Shown here: positions 1-8,052 of the stretch, one piece after another
How positions within the stretch are numbered: position 1 is the stretch's first letter
Layout: the number at the start of each line of letters is the position of its first letter
NCBI RefSeq assembly: GCF_017833295.1
Contig: NZ_JAFIBW010000001.1
Span: forward strand, 5,642,001 to 5,706,000
Length of the DNA: 64,000 nucleotides
From: Methylobacterium sp. PvR107
GTDB lineage: Bacteria > Pseudomonadota > Alphaproteobacteria > Rhizobiales > Beijerinckiaceae
Direction: 5' to 3'
The notes under the pieces: generated by a model
The model's input: only the letters and a program-made list of their open reading frames with translations
Told to the model about the DNA's origin: nothing
Database searches by the model: none
Translations under genes and position numbers: made by a program

Positions 1-200
1 ATCAGGATGTTCGCCTCGGCCGACCCGACGGGGCCCTTCCCGTCGAGGACGTTGTGCTGCTGGCACCCGGAGAGGAGGGGCAAGGCTGCAGCGAGAAGCA
101 GCGCGGGGCGGAAAGCTGGGACGACGGCGCATCGTGCGGGTCAGGCCGCCGGCGGGCGGACGACGGCGGCGTGCGAACGCACGGGTCGAACAGTGCTCAT
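1..200 (-). pseudogene. Ubiquinol oxidase subunit II (CyoA-like), N-terminal part, leader interrupted or start unclear
   Basis: Read on the minus strand, this edge encodes a lipoprotein signal (LLLAAALPLLSGC) followed by QQHNVLDGKGPVGSAE, which matches the start of cytochrome bo-type quinol oxidase subunit II, a membrane-anchored electron-transfer subunit. The rest lies outside the window. The only ATG in this frame (position 200) is followed by an in-frame TGA near 141-143. The ATG nearer the lipobox is in another frame, so no clean start exists in the sequence as given. Either the real start is a non-standard codon after the TGA, or the gene is damaged, or there is a sequencing error. The family call rests on about 30 residues. 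Confidence 0.5.
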
Positions 201-318
201 TCGAAGCCTCCGGCCAGTTTCTGCCTGGATCGACCAATCCCGAAGTGCATCAGCGTGTTTCGTCCTAAAATAACGTCATTTATCCTGCGGAGATATTTTT
301 AATATCACACCCTATTCG

Positions 319-337
319 GATCTATTCCTGATCTATT
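319..337. repeat. Tandem GATCTATT motif, near-copy of CATAGATCAG
   Basis: GATCTATT occurs twice (319-326 and 330-337). The second lies in CTGATCTATT, a 9/10 match to the reverse complement of CATAGATCAG, which recurs exactly at 1891, 1921 and 2815. The stretch from 201 to 569 holds no gene that I can support. It is AT-rich around 270-370 and probably contains the promoter of the minus-strand gene at the left edge. Confidence 0.4.
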
Positions 338-569
338 ACCCAGAAAGGAACGATTTCATGCAGCAAATACTAACATAAGTGAAGGCTGGAGCGCCGGTAA
401 CGCGCGAACGTCGCGTCCCGTCCAACATGGCCTTCCTGCCGCATGCAGCCGCCCCGCCGCCCGGCCGAGATCCGGGCTCGATCCGCGAACAGAGCCGCAG
501 AAGGCAGTGTCCCGGGATGCCCCATGTGACCAGGCAGGTCAGCGCGCTGCTGCGGCGGCTGCCGGACGC

Positions 570-986
570 TCAGCGGCCGAGATCGACCGGGATGCTGAGG
601 TCGGCGACGCCCGCCTCGCCGAGCAGCCCGGCCGGCGGCGCGGCCAGCCGGCCGGTGCCCTGACCCGTGCCGGCGACCGTGCCCTGAACGGCCTGCTGGA
701 CGGCGCGGAGCGCTCGCTGATCGAGGTCCGGCGAGCCGGAACTCCGCTCGATCTCCGCCCGCTGCAGTGACCCGTCCGCGGCGATCTCCACGTGAACCAG
801 CACGGTCCCGGCCCGCCGGGCCGGCCGCGGTCGGCTGCCGGTGCGGTCCACGGCATCGATCCGGGTGACGAGGTCCGACAGCCAGGCGCGTACCGTCGCG
901 CCATGGGCGCCTTGCGCCGACGCAGCCCAGGGGACCAGTAGCAGACCGACCGCGACGATCCCCGGGGCGAGCATTCGTAATGGCAT
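570..986 (-). CDS. Exported TonB C-terminal-domain protein
   Basis: A 138-residue protein with an N-terminal signal peptide (cleavage near AASAQG, about residue 25), then one domain with the TonB C-terminal pattern: AWLSDLVTRIDAV, AGTVLVHVEIAADGSLQRAE, SSGSPDLDQRALRAVQQA. Such domains contact the TonB box of outer-membrane receptors. Here the transmembrane anchor and Pro-rich spacer of a full TonB are missing, so this is a secreted stand-alone TonB-like domain rather than a normal energy transducer. The C-terminal 30 residues are low in recognisable structure. No ExbB/ExbD genes are adjacent. The stop is at 570; the sigma factor begins its own unit about 80 bp upstream on the same strand. Confidence 0.7.
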   Translation of the reverse strand: MPLRMLAPGIVAVGLLLVPWAASAQGAHGATVRAWLSDLVTRIDAVDRTGSRPRPARRAGTVLVHVEIAADGSLQRAEIERSSGSPDLDQRALRAVQQAVQGTVAGTGQGTGRLAAPPAGLLGEAGVADLSIPVDLGR

Positions 987-1066
987 GCGGGACGGGCACT
1001 CCGGGCGCGTGGCGACCCGCCCGACACGCGGGCCGGCCTCTCGTGCTCCCGGATAACCGCGTGCGC

Positions 1067-1816
1067 TCAGGAAAGCGTTACCGATTTCCGGCCCTTCGGG
1101 CCGGCTGCGGCCAGCATGACGTCGTCGCTGCCGACCTCCAGGCCGGTGTAGCCCAGCATCTCGGCGAGTTGCGTCCGGGCGCGCCAGACGCGGCTCTTCA
1201 CCGTGCCGATCTGGCAGTTCATCACGGTGGCTGTCTGTTCATAGGTGAGGTTCTCGATCGCCACGAGAACCAGGGCCTGCCGCATCGAAGGCGCGAGGCG
1301 GTCGAGGGCGGTGCGCACGTCGCTCAGGTCCAGGTGGCCGCCCTGCTCGGGCAACGACACCATCCGCTCGGCCTGTGTGCCGTCCTCGTCCTGGACCTCG
1401 CGGCCGCGCTTACGGTGCTCGTTGTAGAACTGGTTGCGCATGATCGTGAACAGCCACGCCTCCAGGTTGGTGCCCGGAGCGAAGCTGGCGCGCGACCGCC
1501 ACGCCCGCAGAAGGGTGTTCTGCAGGAGGTCGTCGGCCCCGACAGGGTTGCGCAGCAGCGAGCGCGCGAAGCGCTGCAGGTTCGGCACCATGGCAAGCAG
1601 GGAGGTCTGGAACGTCTTCTCGCGGCCGTCCTGCGCCTTGCCGAACGCCGCATCGAGCAGCGTCAACAGTTCGGCGAAGCGGTCCGCGATGGGAGGCTGG
1701 ACTGAATCCTGTGCGTAGGTCGCCGCCAGAAGATGGCCGAGGTGATACTGCACGCTGTCCGGGAGCCGGGGCGCCTGCGCGGCGATTGTATCACCGTCGA
1801 GCGAGAATTCGAGCAT
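1067..1816 (-). CDS. EcfG-type sigma factor with an N-terminal NepR-like domain
   Basis: A 249-residue protein. Residues ~75-140 form sigma region 2 (NLQRFARSLLRNPVGADDL, GTNLEAWLFTIMRNQFY) and ~160-225 form region 4 (LAPSMRQALVLVAIENLTY, IGTVKSRVWRAR), both in the EcfG style of the alphaproteobacterial general stress response. Residues ~20-56 (LPDSVQYHLGHLL, then PPIADRFAELLTLLD) fit the core of NepR, the anti-sigma factor that normally holds EcfG until phosphorylated PhyR removes it. Sigma and anti-sigma would thus share one polypeptide. EcfG proteins usually lack this extension. No phyR or separate nepR gene is in the window. The EcfG family call is firm; the NepR assignment rests on motif likeness. 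Confidence 0.85.
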   Translation of the reverse strand: MLEFSLDGDTIAAQAPRLPDSVQYHLGHLLAATYAQDSVQPPIADRFAELLTLLDAAFGKAQDGREKTFQTSLLAMVPNLQRFARSLLRNPVGADDLLQNTLLRAWRSRASFAPGTNLEAWLFTIMRNQFYNEHRKRGREVQDEDGTQAERMVSLPEQGGHLDLSDVRTALDRLAPSMRQALVLVAIENLTYEQTATVMNCQIGTVKSRVWRARTQLAEMLGYTGLEVGSDDVMLAAAGPKGRKSVTLS

Positions 1817-1890
1817 GACAGCCGATCACCTGAGCGGGATGAAAGAGCGGGTACGGTCATTAATCCCCAGGTACCAGCTTATTGCCGCAA

Positions 1891-1930
1891 CATAGATCAG
1901 CGGTTAGCCAGATCCTAAGACTGATCTATG
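1891..1930. promoter_or_regulatory. Inverted pair CATAGATCAG / CTGATCTATG
   Basis: CATAGATCAG at 1891-1900 and its exact reverse complement at 1921-1930 are separated by 20 bp, about two helical turns, 75 bp upstream of the sigma factor start. The same 10-mer recurs at 2815-2824 ahead of the Crp/Fnr gene. Spacing and placement suggest an operator for a dimeric regulator; the regulator is unknown. Confidence 0.45.
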
Positions 1931-2112
1931 ATAGATACCATGATCAACGCGACAGACATGCGGAGCGGGACAGCGTCTTCGATGAGAAAATTTCGAGCGC
2001 AAATCTGGCCGCCGCCACCCGGAATCTGCGGCACCGCACGGAAGATCCTCGCGACTGCGAGATCCGGGCCGCGCCACCGCCCTCGACCGGACCGAACCCC
2101 AGGACGACGCCC

Positions 2113-2358
2113 ATGACCCGATTGACCGACCTCGAAGACGATCCGGCGTTCCAGCAGGCCGTCTTGGCCGTGCGCGGAGCGGCGAGCACCCTCAGCGGCC
2201 GAGCCGTGACCCTGGAGGAGGCCCGCTTCCTCGTCGGCATCGCCCTGACGACCTTCGCCCATGCCGGCGGCCTGAACGAGCCGAGCCGGAACCGGCTGGC
2301 CCGCTTCTCCGAGACGGTCGAGAAGGGCACGGTCGTCGAGACGCTCACGAAGCACTGA
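2113..2358 (+). CDS. Small protein of unknown function
   Basis: An 81-residue acidic, helix-rich soluble protein with no signal peptide or membrane segment. It starts at ATG 2113 behind an AGGAC ribosome site; the reading frame stays open upstream to 1882, but that part does not look like protein. It is divergent from the sigma factor gene, with the CATAGATCAG pair between them, so shared control is possible. I do not recognise the family. Composition (few Arg/Ser-rich frame artefacts, regular helix periodicity in EEARFLVGIALTTFAHAGG) supports real coding. Confidence 0.6.
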   Translation: MTRLTDLEDDPAFQQAVLAVRGAASTLSGRAVTLEEARFLVGIALTTFAHAGGLNEPSRNRLARFSETVEKGTVVETLTKH

Positions 2359-2507
2359 GCTCGACCGGCCGGCCGAGCCGTCCGATGCCTGACCAAACCG
2401 GCCTCTGGGCCTCGGTTCGATCGCCGAACGCCTTGAGAACGATCAAGACACGCCCGATGCGATTTTTCGCTGATTGATCAGTCTAAACCCATCGACAATT
2501 TTTCCTT

Positions 2508-2537
2508 CTGTCGCGCTTTATTGTTGAAGCGCGACAG
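2508..2537. promoter_or_regulatory. 11-bp perfect stem-loop in intergenic DNA
   Basis: CTGTCGCGCTT (2508-2518), an 8-nt loop, then AAGCGCGACAG (2527-2537) form a perfect hairpin. It is not followed by a T-run on either strand, so it is not a standard intrinsic terminator. It lies in AT-rich DNA between the small gene ending at 2358 and the Crp/Fnr gene. It could be an RNA structure or an operator. Confidence 0.4.
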
Positions 2538-2762
2538 GAAAACATGTTAATATCCATTAAGTCCTGTTGGCTTTTCGCTGGTGCGGCGCGTTCACCGCAC
2601 GGAACCTTGACCTAAGGCCGATCGGGCCGATGGCGATGAAGCTGCATGGCGGATCGATCCGTGCAACCCGGCGCGCACGCCAGAGCTTGACAGCACAGTC
2701 CCATCTTCAAGCTTGGCATGTATTTGATGCGTCATAAGTCAGTCTCCACGTCGCTCAAACTC

Positions 2763-2824
2763 TGTACGGTAGCGTACACATAATATAATCCGCGCTCCGC
2801 CGTTACTAGGAATACATAGATCAG
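2763..2824. promoter_or_regulatory. Palindrome and CATAGATCAG motif ahead of the Crp/Fnr gene
   Basis: TGTACG-GTAG-CGTACA (2763-2778) is a perfect inverted repeat. CATAGATCAG at 2815-2824 is the third exact copy of the motif paired upstream of the sigma gene. Both lie in AT-rich DNA 80-140 bp before the ATG at 2905, where an operator and promoter would be expected. Confidence 0.4.
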
Positions 2825-2904
2825 ATTTATACTTGAAATCTTATCGTTTTATATTGTGCATCTCATCCGCGGTCGGCGCGGCGCCAACGGCTTGGAGTGC
2901 ATCG

Positions 2905-3627
2905 ATGCTCACCGTCCAGATCGCCGATTTTGCAGACCTTTTGGAGACCCGCCCGCTCACCCCGGACGGCTTCGTGAGAACCTTTGATCTGCCCGTGCGC
3001 GAGCGCTCGATACCGAAGCAGCATGACCTGCTGCTGCCGGGCGCCGAGCCGGAAGTCGCGCACTTGCTGCTGGCCGGTCACGCCTGCCGCTATCGCATGC
3101 TGCGGGACGGCCGCAGGCAAATCACCGCCCTCTTGGTTCCAGGCGACCTCTGCGACCTGGGCGCGATCCTCGCGAGCCGCGCGGATTATGCGGTCAACAC
3201 GCTCACCCGCTGCACCGTCGGCGAGATCCCGATCGCGCGGCTCTCCACCCGCGACAGCCCGGACCTCGCCGCAGCCCTGGGCCGCCGCCTGCGTCGCGAC
3301 GAGGCTGTCGCCCGCGAATGGATCGTCAACCTGGGCCGGCGAGTCGGTATCGAGCGGATGGCGCATCTGCTCTGCGAACTGCGTTGGCGGCTGGCGATGG
3401 TCGGTCTCGTCACCGACGAGAGCTTCGAGATGCGGATCACGCAGAACGATTTTGCCGACGCGCTCGGGCTGACGTCGGTGCACGTCAATCGCGTGCTGAA
3501 GTACCTGCGCGACAGCCAGCTGATCCACCTGAAGAGCGGACGGCTGACCATCCTCGACCGACCGCGGCTGGAGCGACTCGCGCAGTTCGATCCGGCCTAC
3601 CTGGAGATCTGGGCCGATACCCCGTGA
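2905..3627 (+). CDS. Crp/Fnr-family transcriptional regulator
   Basis: A 240-residue regulator from ATG 2905, chosen because a GGAG site lies 10 bp upstream; the open frame extends to 2833 but reads as non-protein. Residues ~15-135 form a cyclic-nucleotide-binding-type beta barrel (LLAGHACRYRMLRDGRRQIT, LVPGDLCDLGAIL), and ~185-215 carry the winged helix (ITQNDFADALGLTSVHVNRV with KYLRDSQLI). It lacks the N-terminal Cys cluster of true Fnr, so an oxygen-sensing iron-sulfur centre is not indicated. Alphaproteobacteria, especially methylotrophs, carry many such paralogues with unknown ligands. It may bind the palindrome or the repeated motif in its own upstream region. Confidence 0.85.
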   Translation: MLTVQIADFADLLETRPLTPDGFVRTFDLPVRERSIPKQHDLLLPGAEPEVAHLLLAGHACRYRMLRDGRRQITALLVPGDLCDLGAILASRADYAVNTLTRCTVGEIPIARLSTRDSPDLAAALGRRLRRDEAVAREWIVNLGRRVGIERMAHLLCELRWRLAMVGLVTDESFEMRITQNDFADALGLTSVHVNRVLKYLRDSQLIHLKSGRLTILDRPRLERLAQFDPAYLEIWADTP

Positions 3628-3682
3628 GCGCGCTTGGCGCGAGACGGCCTGTCCCTGGCCCGGTCTCCCAGCCCGCTCGCGA

Positions 3683-3964
3683 TCAGAGATACCCGGTTCG
3701 GCGGGCGAGCATCATCCCGAAGGCGAGGCAGGCGGCCAAGCTGACGGCCAGCATGGCGACGTTCGTCCAGAATCGGACCGGCCGGCTGGAGCCATCAAGC
3801 CCGCTGGCGCGCAGACGCACCCACGGGACATAGAGGTAGAGGGCGGTCAGGGTCAGGATCAGGAAGGCCAAGGTCGAGAACCGGCCGGTGACCACAGCGG
3901 CGCCGGCCAGGAGGGCCCAGCCGATGACGAGGCCCAGCATCGTGATCAGGGCTGTCGAATTCAC
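3683..3964 (-). CDS. Small three-helix membrane protein, function unknown
   Basis: A 93-residue hydrophobic protein with three predicted membrane helices (about residues 5-27, 31-50 and 66-88) and a short basic loop between the second and third. Start ATG at 3964; the gene converges with the Crp/Fnr gene, 55 bp away. No family is recognisable. The helical hydrophobicity pattern makes it a credible gene. Confidence 0.6.
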   Translation of the reverse strand: MNSTALITMLGLVIGWALLAGAAVVTGRFSTLAFLILTLTALYLYVPWVRLRASGLDGSSRPVRFWTNVAMLAVSLAACLAFGMMLARRTGYL

Positions 3965-4087
3965 GTCCGCACGATCCCTTCAGCGCATGGATCCGGCAGG
4001 GCGGCCGCAGTGAAAACACAGACTGCGACGGGCTCGCTCACGGAACACATAGCATCAACGGAATGGCGACAAGATCCGAGAGAGTGC

Positions 4088-4130
4088 TGGTGCCGCGAGA
4101 GAGGATTGGACCCTCCACCTCTTCATCACC
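4088..4130. repeat. Decayed attachment-site copy of the tRNA-Thr 3' end
   Basis: These 43 bp match the 3' part of tRNA-Thr at 45203-45245 at 38 positions, in the same orientation, and also resemble the exact copy at 39329-39369. The rest of a tRNA is absent, so this is not a working tRNA gene. As at 39.3 kb, sequence that reads like an integrase start follows about 160 bp downstream. The simplest reading is an old attL or attR left by a tRNA-Thr-targeting element. Confidence 0.65.
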
Positions 4131-4274
4131 ACTCATAACTTTGGCGTATCCCACTTGTTACCTGAGTTATCCGTAGAGTCCCTAAGTAATTGTTTTGTCT
4201 CAGCTTCTTTTGCAATAGATGAACTCATGTGACACCGACGTTTCCCGCTGCGGTGGTCACCGCGGCACCGGCAC

Positions 4275-4962
4275 ATGCCGGCAGCTACCGTGAAACTCAC
4301 AAAGCGCGCAATAGACGCCCGAGCAGCCGGCATGGGCGAGCATGGTTCTCATGAAGTGGACCCGGCAACGCTGCCGGGTGGCGTTCATCACCTTGGCCAC
4401 CGACGCCTGTACCGCGAGGCGTTCGTCTTGGTGGAAGCCGAGTTCGCGGGGCAGCCGGTCAATGACTGCCCATATATTTTCCTCGATAACGATGCCGCGC
4501 TGGCCCGGGGGTGGGCTCAGGGCTATCCCAAGTAGCTCGGCAGCGTCTTCCAGACACGCACCTTCGCGGCACCGAGCGCGGCCGCGGCTCCCCTCGCCGC
4601 CGGAAGCCGCTTCGGTGCGAGCCTGTCGGCCCATGGCGAACGCCTCGCCACGGCGCGCCTCCAGCGCGGGACAGGTCGACGATCCGCGGACCGTCTTCAG
4701 CCGCCCGACGACGATGCGCCGCTACTTCCCGACCCTCGTTGCCGGCCGGCAGGATCGGCCGGCCGTGGACGAGCCGACGCTGTCGCTGACGGACGATCTG
4801 GCCGGGGTCGACGTCTGGCACGGGTCGGCCGAGCTCAGCCTCCCCGAAGGTCAGGGCGAGGCCATGCACCGGCTTGCGCCACGCCGGATTGGGCGCGGCT
4901 ATCGCTTCGGGATGGCGTATCCTGTCACAGACCTCAAGATCCTCAAGAACAATCTGGCATGA
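4275..4962 (+). pseudogene. Acetoacetate decarboxylase-like gene, broken, with an integrase-like leader
   Basis: Three frames together spell an acetoacetate decarboxylase-family protein: YREAFVLVEAEFAG and YIFLDNDAALARGWAQGYPK (frame of 4275), then LGSVFQTRTF and AAGSRFGASLSAHGERLATA in the same frame after a TAG at 4533-4535, then MRRYFPTLVAGRQDRPAVDE and GRGYRFGMAYPVTDLKIL one frame away after a shift near 4670. Family members run about 250 residues with no stop in GYPKKLG, so TAG probably replaced a Lys codon. The first residues (VKLTKRAIDA, near 4290) instead resemble the start of a phage-type integrase, suggesting a deletion joined two genes. No functional enzyme is expected. Confidence 0.65.
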
Positions 4963-5062
4963 TTCGATACACTGCGACTCTGGACAAGACATCAGTTGAT
5001 CGGGTTTTCAATCTTCACGCCACACCTTCCGCAAACAGTAGACTCACGCAAGGACAAGCCGG

Positions 5063-5578
5063 ATGAGGAATGATGCGCGCCTTCAGGTCCCGCGGCGCCG
5101 ATGGGTCGGCGGATTGATCGTCCTGCCGGGCTTGGCAATCGCACTCTCCGGCCCGCCCGCCTACGCGGCAAGAGAGGGCGGGTTCGCCGGCTTTGCCGGA
5201 TCGTGGTTCGGCTCGGGCTACGTTCAATCCGCAAGCGGCAGCGAGGCGATCCGCTGCCGGGCGCAGTATGCGGTCGGCCCGGACGGCGCGAGCGTGGAGC
5301 AGCGCCTCGTCTGCGCGAGTGCAAGCTACAAATTCAACATCGACTGCCAGGCGACGGAGTCGAACGGCGCGATTTCCGGGACTTGGACCGAGACGACGCG
5401 CAGCGTGACCGGCACCTTGTCGGGGTCGCTGCGCGGCGGCCAACTCCAGGCGCAGGTGACCTCTCCCGTCTTCACCGCCGGTCTGAGCCTCTCGACGAGC
5501 CGGAACCGGCAGGACGTCGTGATCTCACCGCAGGGAAACGACATCCGGCAAGTGGTCGTCCAGCTCCGCCGCCGCTGA
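5063..5578 (+). CDS. Exported protein of unknown function
   Basis: A 171-residue protein with an Arg-rich N-terminus, hydrophobic core and a cleavage site near AYAA (about residue 35), so it is probably periplasmic. The mature part begins with a glycine/aromatic block (FAGFAGSWFGSGYVQ), contains three cysteines, and is rich in alternating Thr/Ser/Val, suggesting a beta-sandwich or lipocalin-like fold. ATG 5063 follows AAGGACAAG. It ends 98 bp before the RND exporter on the same strand, so it may be a periplasmic partner. I do not recognise the family by name. Confidence 0.6.
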   Translation: MRNDARLQVPRRRWVGGLIVLPGLAIALSGPPAYAAREGGFAGFAGSWFGSGYVQSASGSEAIRCRAQYAVGPDGASVEQRLVCASASYKFNIDCQATESNGAISGTWTETTRSVTGTLSGSLRGGQLQAQVTSPVFTAGLSLSTSRNRQDVVISPQGNDIRQVVVQLRRR

Positions 5579-5676
5579 CGGCTTCGGCGCCTGCGAAGGA
5601 TTGATCAACGCCATCGCTCAGCCCCGCCGGTTCCGGCGGGGCGCCGGCAGAACTGACCCGCGCGAGGCCGACCGTC

Positions 5677-8043
5677 GTGAGCACCACAGTCGAAGATCAG
5701 GCGCCTTCGCAGGTCCGGTCGTTCTCCATCGCTTTCGGCGTCGAACGCCTGGGGTTCGTCGCGTTACGGCACCCGGCGATCGTCGGATCCGCGACGGTGA
5801 TGTTGATCCTGCTGGCGGTTCTCGGCGTTCGCCGCCTCGGCGTCGACGACTCGATCAGCCAGCTGTTTCGTTCCGATACGACAGAGTTCCACGAGTACGA
5901 GACCGTTTCGAAGCGTTTTCCTTCGAGTGAATACGACGTTCTCGTCGTCGTCAGCGGTCCAATCCTGCAGCGGGAGTCGATCGAAGCGCTGCGCAACCTG
6001 GCTACGGATCTGCAGCTGGTCGATGGCGTCCGCGGCATCGTCTCGCTCTTCTCGGCACGCACCGCGCCGCTGGATGGCGCCCTGCCGGGTCCGCTCTTCC
6101 CCGACACCCTGCCGGAGGGACCGGCCTACGCACAGCTCGTTCAGACCGTCGAGACGAACGAGATCATCAAGGACAAGCTGCTCTCTGCAAACGGTCAGCT
6201 GACGCTCATGGTGCTGGCGCTCGAGCCCGACAGGGTCGAGAGCAGGCAGCTGGCGCGCCTCATCCAGGAACTCAACGGACTCGTAGGCACCGATCTCAGT
6301 TCCACGACGCTGAAGACCGAGTTGACGGGTGTCCCGGTCATGCAGCTCGAGATCCGCAACGCGATCGAGCATGATCGCCTCGTCTACAACGCGGCGGGTC
6401 TCCTCGTCGGATGCCTCATCGCGATCGCGTTCTTCCGGCGCCTGTCCTTCATGCTGATGGCGGCCGGGCCGCCGCTCGCTTCGATCCTCCTCGCGCTGGG
6501 CGCGTTCGGCTGGCTCGGCCTGCAGCTCAACATCTTCCTCAACATGATGACGCCGCTGATCATGGTGATCAGCTTCTCCGACAGCATGCAGCTGACCTTC
6601 GACGTTCGCGCCCGGCTCATCGCCGGTGCGAGCACCCGGTCGGCGATCCGCGACGCCCTCTTGGTCGTCGGGCCCGCCTGTGTCCTGACCCATGCGACGG
6701 CAGCCCTGTCCTTCATCGCCCTCCAGGTCTCCGAATCGGATCTGATCCGCAGCTTCGGTCAGGCCGGGCTCCTGGCCACCGCGATCTCGCTGCTGGCGGT
6801 TCTGGCCCTGATCCCGGTCCTCGGTCTGATGCTGCTCAGGCGCACGGATGGGTTCGTCGAAGCGGCTCGGGACGCGGATCGCGGCGTCGGGATCCTTCAG
6901 CGCCTCTGCGCGCGGATCGCGGGGCAGATGGTCCACCACGCGGCCGCCTACACCGCGCTCAGCGTCGTCCTCGTCTCCCTGCTGGCGCTCTGCTATGCGC
7001 AGCTGCAGCCACGCTACCGGCTCGCCGACCAGGTTCCCAGCCATGAGCAGGCGGTCGCGGCGAGCGACAAGCTCGATCAGGAGCTGACGGGGGCAAACCC
7101 CATCAACGTCATGATCGCGTTCCCGCAGGGCGAGGATCTTTACGCGCCGCGCACCTTGGCGCTGATCGACACGGTCCACCGAATCCTGTCGCAGCAATCC
7201 GGCGTCGGGAACGTGTGGTCGCTCGAAACCCTGCGGGACTGGCTGGCCCGGAACGTCCACCGCTCCGACGTCGGGACCCTCAAGGCGTATGTCGCCGCCT
7301 TGCCGGCGTTCCTCGTGCAGCAGTTCATCGCGAGGGACGATCAGGCCGTCCTCGTGGCCGGCCGCGTCCGCGACGTCGATGCCAGCCGCCTTCTGCCGAT
7401 CGTCCGCGACCTCGACCACGCTCTCGACGCTGTGCGCACGGCGTATCCGGGATACACCATCACGGTCACGAGCCTGTCGGCCATCGCCGCCCGCAACAGT
7501 GCGCAGATGATCGACAAGCTCAGCCGCGGTATCACGGTTGAGGTGGTGCTCGTCGCGGCATTCCTCGGTCTCGTCTTCCGCTCGGCCCGTATCCTGCTGG
7601 CGAGCCTCATGCCGGCGGTTTTCCCGGTCTTCGCGACGGGGACGTTGCTGTGGATGCTCGGCGATGGGCTGCAATTCGCGAGCGTCGTCGCCCTGACGGT
7701 CTCGCTCGGACTCGGCTTGAGCGCCACGGTCCACTTCCTCAATCGGATGACGCTGGATCTGGCTGCTTCGCATAGACCCGAACCGGCAGTCGAGCGGGCT
7801 ACAATCCTGATGGGGCCGCCCTTGATCCTGACGACGATGGTGCTGAGCTGCGCCCTCGCGACCACCATCCTGTCAAATCTTCCGATGCTGAGGCTCTTCG
7901 GCTGGCTCAGCGCCCTCGCGATGCTGTGCGCGCTCGGTGCCGATCTGTTCATCCTCCGACCGACAATTACGCTCCTCTACAGCTTCGGTTTGAAGGGAGG
8001 CTCCAGCCTCGCCGATCGCAAATCCACGTCTGCCGGCCTTTAG
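5677..8043 (+). CDS. RND superfamily (MMPL/HAE3-type) exporter
   Basis: A 788-residue inner-membrane protein with the duplicated RND plan: one helix (~30-48), a large periplasmic domain (~50-230), a five-helix block (~235-390), a helix near 415, a second periplasmic domain (~440-615) and another helix block (~620-775). The segment NMMTPLIMVISFSDSMQLTF fits the fourth helix region of MMPL/patched-like permeases, which export lipids or hydrophobic compounds by proton flow. Length suits HAE3 relatives rather than the ~1030-residue AcrB type, and there is no adjacent membrane-fusion protein. Start is GTG 5677. The small gene after it (8053) may be cotranscribed. Confidence 0.85.
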   Translation: MSTTVEDQAPSQVRSFSIAFGVERLGFVALRHPAIVGSATVMLILLAVLGVRRLGVDDSISQLFRSDTTEFHEYETVSKRFPSSEYDVLVVVSGPILQRESIEALRNLATDLQLVDGVRGIVSLFSARTAPLDGALPGPLFPDTLPEGPAYAQLVQTVETNEIIKDKLLSANGQLTLMVLALEPDRVESRQLARLIQELNGLVGTDLSSTTLKTELTGVPVMQLEIRNAIEHDRLVYNAAGLLVGCLIAIAFFRRLSFMLMAAGPPLASILLALGAFGWLGLQLNIFLNMMTPLIMVISFSDSMQLTFDVRARLIAGASTRSAIRDALLVVGPACVLTHATAALSFIALQVSESDLIRSFGQAGLLATAISLLAVLALIPVLGLMLLRRTDGFVEAARDADRGVGILQRLCARIAGQMVHHAAAYTALSVVLVSLLALCYAQLQPRYRLADQVPSHEQAVAASDKLDQELTGANPINVMIAFPQGEDLYAPRTLALIDTVHRILSQQSGVGNVWSLETLRDWLARNVHRSDVGTLKAYVAALPAFLVQQFIARDDQAVLVAGRVRDVDASRLLPIVRDLDHALDAVRTAYPGYTITVTSLSAIAARNSAQMIDKLSRGITVEVVLVAAFLGLVFRSARILLASLMPAVFPVFATGTLLWMLGDGLQFASVVALTVSLGLGLSATVHFLNRMTLDLAASHRPEPAVERATILMGPPLILTTMVLSCALATTILSNLPMLRLFGWLSALAMLCALGADLFILRPTITLLYSFGLKGGSSLADRKSTSAGL

Positions 8044-8052
8044 GAGGCAGCT

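Noticed and set aside
1817..2112. EcfG-dependent promoter (GGAAC and CGTT boxes) ahead of the sigma gene
   Set aside because: I could not find both boxes at the right spacing on either strand.
2508..2537. Intrinsic terminator
   Set aside because: The stem is perfect but no T-run follows on either strand.
5764..7773. A 669-residue minus-strand frame opposite the RND exporter
   Set aside because: Pure frame shadow: charged low-complexity composition and no ribosome site, while the plus strand gives a complete exporter.
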